Assembly: GCA_020072925.1 (NCBI GenBank)
Contig: JAIQGA010000063.1
Coordinates: forward strand, 1-33,702
Reading direction: 5' to 3'
DNA length: 33,702 bases
From: Terriglobia bacterium
Lineage (GTDB): Bacteria; Acidobacteriota; Terriglobia; UBA7540
Shown: piece by piece, positions 30,409 to 33,702 of the stretch
Numbering within the stretch: the first letter of the stretch is position 1
Layout of the letters: every line of letters begins with the position of its first letter
Position numbers and translations under genes: made by a program
Notes under the pieces: model-generated
The model's input: only the letters and a program-made list of their open reading frames with translations
Told to the model about the DNA's origin: nothing
Database searches by the model: none

Positions 30409-31134
30409 TCACTCGGATGGCAACGAGTACGTACCGATAACGAGACTGTCGCAGCCACGCGACTTCCTCGAAAAGTGAGCTACCCAGGCCGCTTCGCCTG
30501 AGTCTGCAACGATCCTATCCAAGATGTCCCGCACCGGCTCAAACAGGAATGTGGCCCGAATTGGTCTGCCATCAGGAGGCCTCGCGCCGGGCAGGACTCC
30601 CGCGCAACCCGCGCGCAGCGGATCGAATACGATGTCGAAGCGACTCTTGGAGACGGTTTGGATCTGGCATCGAAGGCTGGCAATCGCCGCTGTCGACGGG
30701 TAATTCACGTGCAGGATAGGAATCGTCATATTGAGGCAGTCGCTCGAATCCTTGGCTGCTCCCACTGGAAGTACTTCGATGACCCCCAGCCGTTCACGGA
30801 AGGTGTAGCGTGGGTCCTGCTTAACCATATCCTGCAGAAGCGTGGCGACTGGCGCATTCTCGGCCGCGAGTTCGATAGGGGCTACGTCGCCGTCTCCGGC
30901 CTCAGCCGGCTCCAGGCATATCGGCACCCTCGCCTGTCGGGCCAACTTAACGGCTGCCTCGCTAATCCCTCCCGTATCCTGGTGCTTGATCCCGCCTCGT
31001 GCCAGGTCCGAGCCGCGAAATTCGAACTTCTGGACACGAACCTCACCAAGCTTTTCAGAGGGTGAGCGGCACCCGGGTCCTCCGAACGGAATCAGGAGGA
31101 GCGCAACGAACCAATAGCCGTGAACCTGCTGCAT
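30409..31134 (-). CDS. Lipoprotein with secretin N0/STN-like domain
   Basis: This protein of ~241 residues has a signal peptide ending in a lipobox-like GGPGC. The region GISEAAVKLARQARVPICLE plus VATLLQDMVKQDPRYTFRERL and VIEVLP has the pattern of the STN / secretin N0 fold (short helix, strand, helix, strand). The C-terminal half has no recognisable motif but contains several Cys. The ATG at 31134 is preferred over TTG 31143 because AGGAG lies 10 bases upstream. It follows the small gene at 31148 by 13 bases and lies in the same run as the PIN and TIR genes. Possible roles: a periplasmic secretin-binding or signalling protein; unproven. Confidence 0.68.
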   Translation of the reverse strand: MQQVHGYWFVALLLIPFGGPGCRSPSEKLGEVRVQKFEFRGSDLARGGIKHQDTGGISEAAVKLARQARVPICLEPAEAGDGDVAPIELAAENAPVATLLQDMVKQDPRYTFRERLGVIEVLPVGAAKDSSDCLNMTIPILHVNYPSTAAIASLRCQIQTVSKSRFDIVFDPLRAGCAGVLPGARPPDGRPIRATFLFEPVRDILDRIVADSGEAAWVAHFSRKSRGCDSLVIGTYSLPSE

Positions 31135-31147
31135 AGCCCACAAACTC

Positions 31148-31414
31148 CTACGGTGGCGTATTCGTCCCCACTACGGTTACGTTCGAACTGATGGCGTCTA
31201 CCGACCAACCCTGGTAGATGGTGCCGGTGCGACTTTCCCTCACCGGCAGGCGCTGACCGTTCACTTTAAAGTACTGACGGGACTGGAAGGTGCACCCGTC
31301 TTGGCAGTTGCGGATCACATCCGGGAACGTGTTCGACGCCGGGAGAGTGCCACCTGTCAACACGCCACAGGGACCGGAAACAACTACCTCCTCGAGAATC
31401 CAACTAAACAGCAA
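31148..31414 (-). CDS. Small hypothetical protein
   Basis: This open frame of up to 88 codons, starting at TTG 31414, lies between the PIN gene and the lipoprotein gene. It shows three Cys residues (SGPCGVL and NCQDGC) and a threonine/valine-rich C-terminus (SSNVTVVGTNTPP). There is no ATG in frame, and the GAGGAGG at 31387-31393 lies within the frame, so an internal start near GTG 31364 is also possible. Close spacing to the next gene supports a translated gene, but start and function are unknown. It may also be the remnant of a longer gene. Confidence 0.4.
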   Translation of the reverse strand: MLFSWILEEVVVSGPCGVLTGGTLPASNTFPDVIRNCQDGCTFQSRQYFKVNGQRLPVRESRTGTIYQGWSVDAISSNVTVVGTNTPP

Positions 31415-31452
31415 CGGGAGGGGGATCTGACCCGCGGCGTCGAAAACGCGTG

Positions 31453-31947
31453 TTAGATTGGTTCGGGTGCCATGGCAATCGCCTCCTCAACAACCCTTTC
31501 AGAGACCCGGAAGCGGAGGTCGTGCCGAAGTTTGTGCACTAAAGCCCGGGGCTCGTCGGCCCGACCCTCGAGGTGCAGGCGGGCCAGGAGCCGCACTGTG
31601 CCCACAGACTTGAAGCCCTTCTTCTCGCCGATCTCGCGAGCGCGTTTTTCATCGCCAATGAAGAACATGGCGGCTTTTTCCTCAGCTTGGATGAGAGCTT
31701 CGGCTTCGCCTTTGTCGAGCTCGGCACTGAGTAAGCTCACATTCGTCTTATCGGCCGCCGTGCATCTTGCAAAGATTCTGGTCCGGTACAACTTTTTGAG
31801 GCGGTAACGGAACCTTCCTATTTTGTTGACCTCTTGTTGGACCGCCCGCGGTACGAACACCACATCAAAGAAGAGCGACAACTCGGCAGAGAGGCCAAGG
31901 TGTGTGAGGCTGATTAGTGAGGAGCTGTCAACGACGGCGATGCGCAC
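31453..31947 (-). CDS. PIN-domain-like (DUF3368 type) putative nuclease
   Basis: This 164-residue protein has PIN-type acidic positions: Asp7 in VVDSSSLISL, Asp78/Glu81 in LDKGEAEALI, and Asp99 in FIGDEKRAREIGEKKG. The latter block with SVGTVRLLARL is typical of DUF3368/PIN proteins related to VapC ribonucleases. No VapB-like or UPF0175 antitoxin is adjacent. Instead, its GTG start at 31947 shares a base with the TAG stop of the TIR gene (TAGTG), giving very tight coupling. That suggests the two proteins work together as an effector pair. RNA cleavage is the family expectation, not shown. Confidence 0.82.
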   Translation of the reverse strand: MRIAVVDSSSLISLTHLGLSAELSLFFDVVFVPRAVQQEVNKIGRFRYRLKKLYRTRIFARCTAADKTNVSLLSAELDKGEAEALIQAEEKAAMFFIGDEKRAREIGEKKGFKSVGTVRLLARLHLEGRADEPRALVHKLRHDLRFRVSERVVEEAIAMAPEPI

Positions 31948-32432
31948 TATTTTTTGCTCAGTGAGAACAGCAAGAGTAGTCCAACCCCGAGTGCCACCAG
32001 GCCGCCGATGGCCTGCGTCTTCTCCTTACTGAGTTGTTGCTCCCTCAGGAATTGGACAATATCGGTTTCTAACTTCCCCGGGTTGCCCCATGGCGAGAAA
32101 GTAAAGACGCGTGGAAATTGGGCAAGCAAGGGATGAGCTTCAAGCGCTGAATGCACGATCGGAATCACCAGCTTGTTCTTTGCCAGGGCGTACCTAAGCT
32201 CCGCCTGGACGGCGGGATGAGCTTGGTTGGTGATAATGGCTAGGACGCAGTCCGAACGGTCCATCGCGCTCCGAACTTCCTCGGGCACGTTCCCTGCCCG
32301 AGGCGGGAGGGGAGAGTCGCGGCGGGGGACATACATCTCGACTCCGTGCGCAGCCGCCAGGGTTTGCAGGCGCCACGCAAGGGCCTGCTCGGCCGGCTCG
32401 AGACTGTAACTCAAGAATACTCTGAAGGCCAT
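31947..32432 (-). CDS. TIR-domain protein with C-terminal membrane anchor
   Basis: This 161-residue protein begins FRVFLSYSLEPAEQALAWRL, a TIR beta-A/alpha-A signature. It continues with DCVLAIITNQAHPAVQAELRYALAKNKLVIPIV; Glu78 in QAELRYA is the likely catalytic NADase residue. After the domain, residues ~141-157 form one hydrophobic helix (AIGGLVALGVGLLLLFSL) ending in Lys-Lys, a tail anchor. TIR proteins of bacteria often act in defence by hydrolysing NAD or making cyclic ADP-ribose signals. It is 35 bases downstream of the methylase stop and overlaps the PIN gene by one base. A TACAAT lies 9 bases upstream of the ATG, so an own near-leaderless promoter is possible. Confidence 0.85.
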   Translation of the reverse strand: MAFRVFLSYSLEPAEQALAWRLQTLAAAHGVEMYVPRRDSPLPPRAGNVPEEVRSAMDRSDCVLAIITNQAHPAVQAELRYALAKNKLVIPIVHSALEAHPLLAQFPRVFTFSPWGNPGKLETDIVQFLREQQLSKEKTQAIGGLVALGVGLLLLFSLSKK

Positions 32433-32467
32433 TCCACAGGTATTGTACGCTTCGATTGCCCGCGCTT

Positions 32468-33625
32468 CTAGTGTTGTTCTTCGATGATTTTCCGCTCTTC
32501 GTCCGTGATGCCGTAAAGCTCGTAAACCAGGTCGTCGATTTCGCGGTCGGTGGAGGTGATGTCGCGGTCCAGGCGCTCGATCTCCGAGGGCGCCAGCTTG
32601 CCGGAGTTCTTTTTCCTGTTCAACTCCAGCATGCGCTCCACCAGCGTCACCATCTTGTCGTGCCGCGCTTTATCTCCGAGATCGGATATGTTGATGGGGT
32701 GGATGGGGAGGCTGCGAGTTTCCTTGAGAACGATTTTTGGAAAGTCGTCGCGCTGCGCGATATTTGATCGGTGAAGAAAATACCAAGACATAAGCTGGCT
32801 GTTGAGGCAACCCAGCAGATATCTCAAGTCCGGCCCGCCTTCCATCCCTAAGATGCTCTGCATCGATTTGTTCGTGACGAAATCCTCGGTTGTCTTAACG
32901 GCCTGTAACCGAAATTGCCGACTTATGAGTTCACGCAGGAGAAGCCGGGGGCCTTTGAAATACCGCTCAGGTTTCGGCTCAGCGAGACTTTCGTCAAATC
33001 TTATGTATTTTATCGGCCCAGGATCTAGTGAGTATCTGCGCACTGTCCCGTCGAACGCTCGAAGACTGTGTGGATGGGCTGCCTTTTCGGTGAGACCGAA
33101 CGGAGTTACGCCCCTCTGAACGTCCGCGAAATCTTTCAGGGGTTTCCCCGCGCTTTGTATTTTTGTGATGAGTGCTGCAGAGAAGGTATCCGCATAGGTC
33201 AAAAACTGATCAGACCCGCCCGCAAACCAGGAGGTGAACTCCGCAGCGTTGGTTTCTTGTTCAAACTCTTTGATGTCGGCGATTTTGTATCGTTTTGGAA
33301 AGGTCTTCAATCTCACGGGACACGCGCTCTGGCGGGGCCAATCTAGCGGCTTCAAACGCTTTACCACAACAAAAATCGTCGTGTCGACCCAAGCTTCAAA
33401 CACGTCGTAAGGCAGGTTCACAAATACCTGTGGGTCAGCGCAACGTGCCAGGTGTCTTCGGAGGGAGCCAAACCGGGCCCCGCTGTACCAACCAGTCGGC
33501 ACAATCAATGAAATGCGGCCTGGCGGCTTGCATAGTCTGATTGTCTTTTCTATGAAAAGTCCGTAAGGGGTTAAGCCACAATAAAGTTTACCTTTGATTG
33601 AAATAATGTGGCATGATGGCCTCAT
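32468..33625 (-). CDS. N6-adenine DNA methylase / type IIG-like enzyme, N-terminally truncated
   Basis: The 385-residue frame is the C-terminal part of an Eco57I/TaqI-type methylase. It begins near KGKLYCGLTPYGLFIEKTI, which in complete enzymes lies after the NPPY motif, continues with GRISLIVPTGWYSGARFGSLR, and has a TaqI_C-like target-recognition region (VQRGVTPFGLTEKA, RYFKGPRLLLREL, YLLGCLNSQLMSWYF) plus a C-terminal helix ending in GITDEERKIIEEQ. The SAM-binding and NPPY motifs are missing. An in-frame stop lies just upstream of ATG 33625, and an opposite-strand transposase start overlaps there. Likely an inactive remnant cut by an insertion. Confidence 0.82.
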   Translation of the reverse strand: MRPSCHIISIKGKLYCGLTPYGLFIEKTIRLCKPPGRISLIVPTGWYSGARFGSLRRHLARCADPQVFVNLPYDVFEAWVDTTIFVVVKRLKPLDWPRQSACPVRLKTFPKRYKIADIKEFEQETNAAEFTSWFAGGSDQFLTYADTFSAALITKIQSAGKPLKDFADVQRGVTPFGLTEKAAHPHSLRAFDGTVRRYSLDPGPIKYIRFDESLAEPKPERYFKGPRLLLRELISRQFRLQAVKTTEDFVTNKSMQSILGMEGGPDLRYLLGCLNSQLMSWYFLHRSNIAQRDDFPKIVLKETRSLPIHPINISDLGDKARHDKMVTLVERMLELNRKKNSGKLAPSEIERLDRDITSTDREIDDLVYELYGITDEERKIIEEQH

Positions 33626-33702
33626 GGAGATTGCTCATCGCGCCCTCATGCTAAAGGTGCTTCAAGCGTTGAACGAAGCACAGGCCCGGTGGTATGTGGC
33701 GA
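33624..33702 (+). CDS. ISAzo13-like transposase, start only, partial at right edge
   Basis: The last 79 bases open a plus-strand frame beginning MEIAHRALMLKVLQALNEAQ and RWYVA before the edge. This resembles the N-terminal ALNEAQARW(F/Y)VA helix of ISAzo13-family (Rhodopirellula-type, PF07592) transposases, recalled from the family, not searched. An upstream in-frame ATG lies at 33606. The frame overlaps the start of the truncated methylase on the other strand, consistent with an insertion sequence having landed in that gene. Only ~26 codons are visible, so the assignment needs the neighbouring sequence. Confidence 0.5.
   Translation, partial: MEIAHRALMLKVLQALNEAQARWYVA

Overview
The window is GC-rich, gene-dense chromosomal DNA. 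A lipoprotein secretin with TPR repeats, REP-associated transposases (RAYTs), a NagX/YeiB-type acyltransferase, matrixin-like secreted proteases and Ig-like lipoproteins suggest an Acidobacteriota-like soil or sediment bacterium. This is inference from gene content: no rRNA or universal marker gene is present.

Left part (1-5973): two RAYT genes, one cut by the left edge, each with REP-type hairpins nearby. They bracket a tandem pair of paralogous four-helix membrane proteins. A SAM methyltransferase follows, then a membrane acyltransferase whose N-terminus is shifted by a 37-bp tandem duplication, a small secreted protein and a lone MEDS-type sensory domain. REP-like hairpins lie at the convergent gene ends. 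Next (8981-6206, minus) is an exported-protein operon: an Ig-like lipoprotein, a secreted protein with a VirB10-like tail, and a matrixin zinc protease with a carboxypeptidase-regulatory-like domain.

Centre (20740-9218, minus): one long, tightly overlapping operon for a type II secretion / type IV pilus-like machine. In order it encodes a protein with four GspC/PilP-like repeats, a TPR secretin lipoprotein, two GspG-like pseudopilins, GspF/PilC, GspE/PilB, a PilM-like protein that is frameshifted here, PilN-like, PilO-like, a GspC/PilP-like protein and a glycine/serine-rich pseudopilin-like protein. A histidine kinase/LuxR regulator pair lies just upstream, and a PilZ-domain gene follows after that.

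Right part (24045-33702): a DUF1059 protein; a large fusion of an ADP/ATP-carrier-like transporter, HEAT repeats and a cyclic-nucleotide-binding domain; a Fur-family regulator; a small lysine-rich secreted protein; a DinB-like protein. The last 3.3 kb looks like a defence-type island on the minus strand: a DNA methylase cut at its N-terminus next to an ISAzo13-like transposase start, a tail-anchored TIR protein, a PIN-domain protein whose start overlaps the TIR stop, a small protein and a lipoprotein with a secretin-N0/STN-like domain. The TIR-TM/PIN pair is the best candidate for an undescribed system; the four-repeat GspC-like protein is the second.
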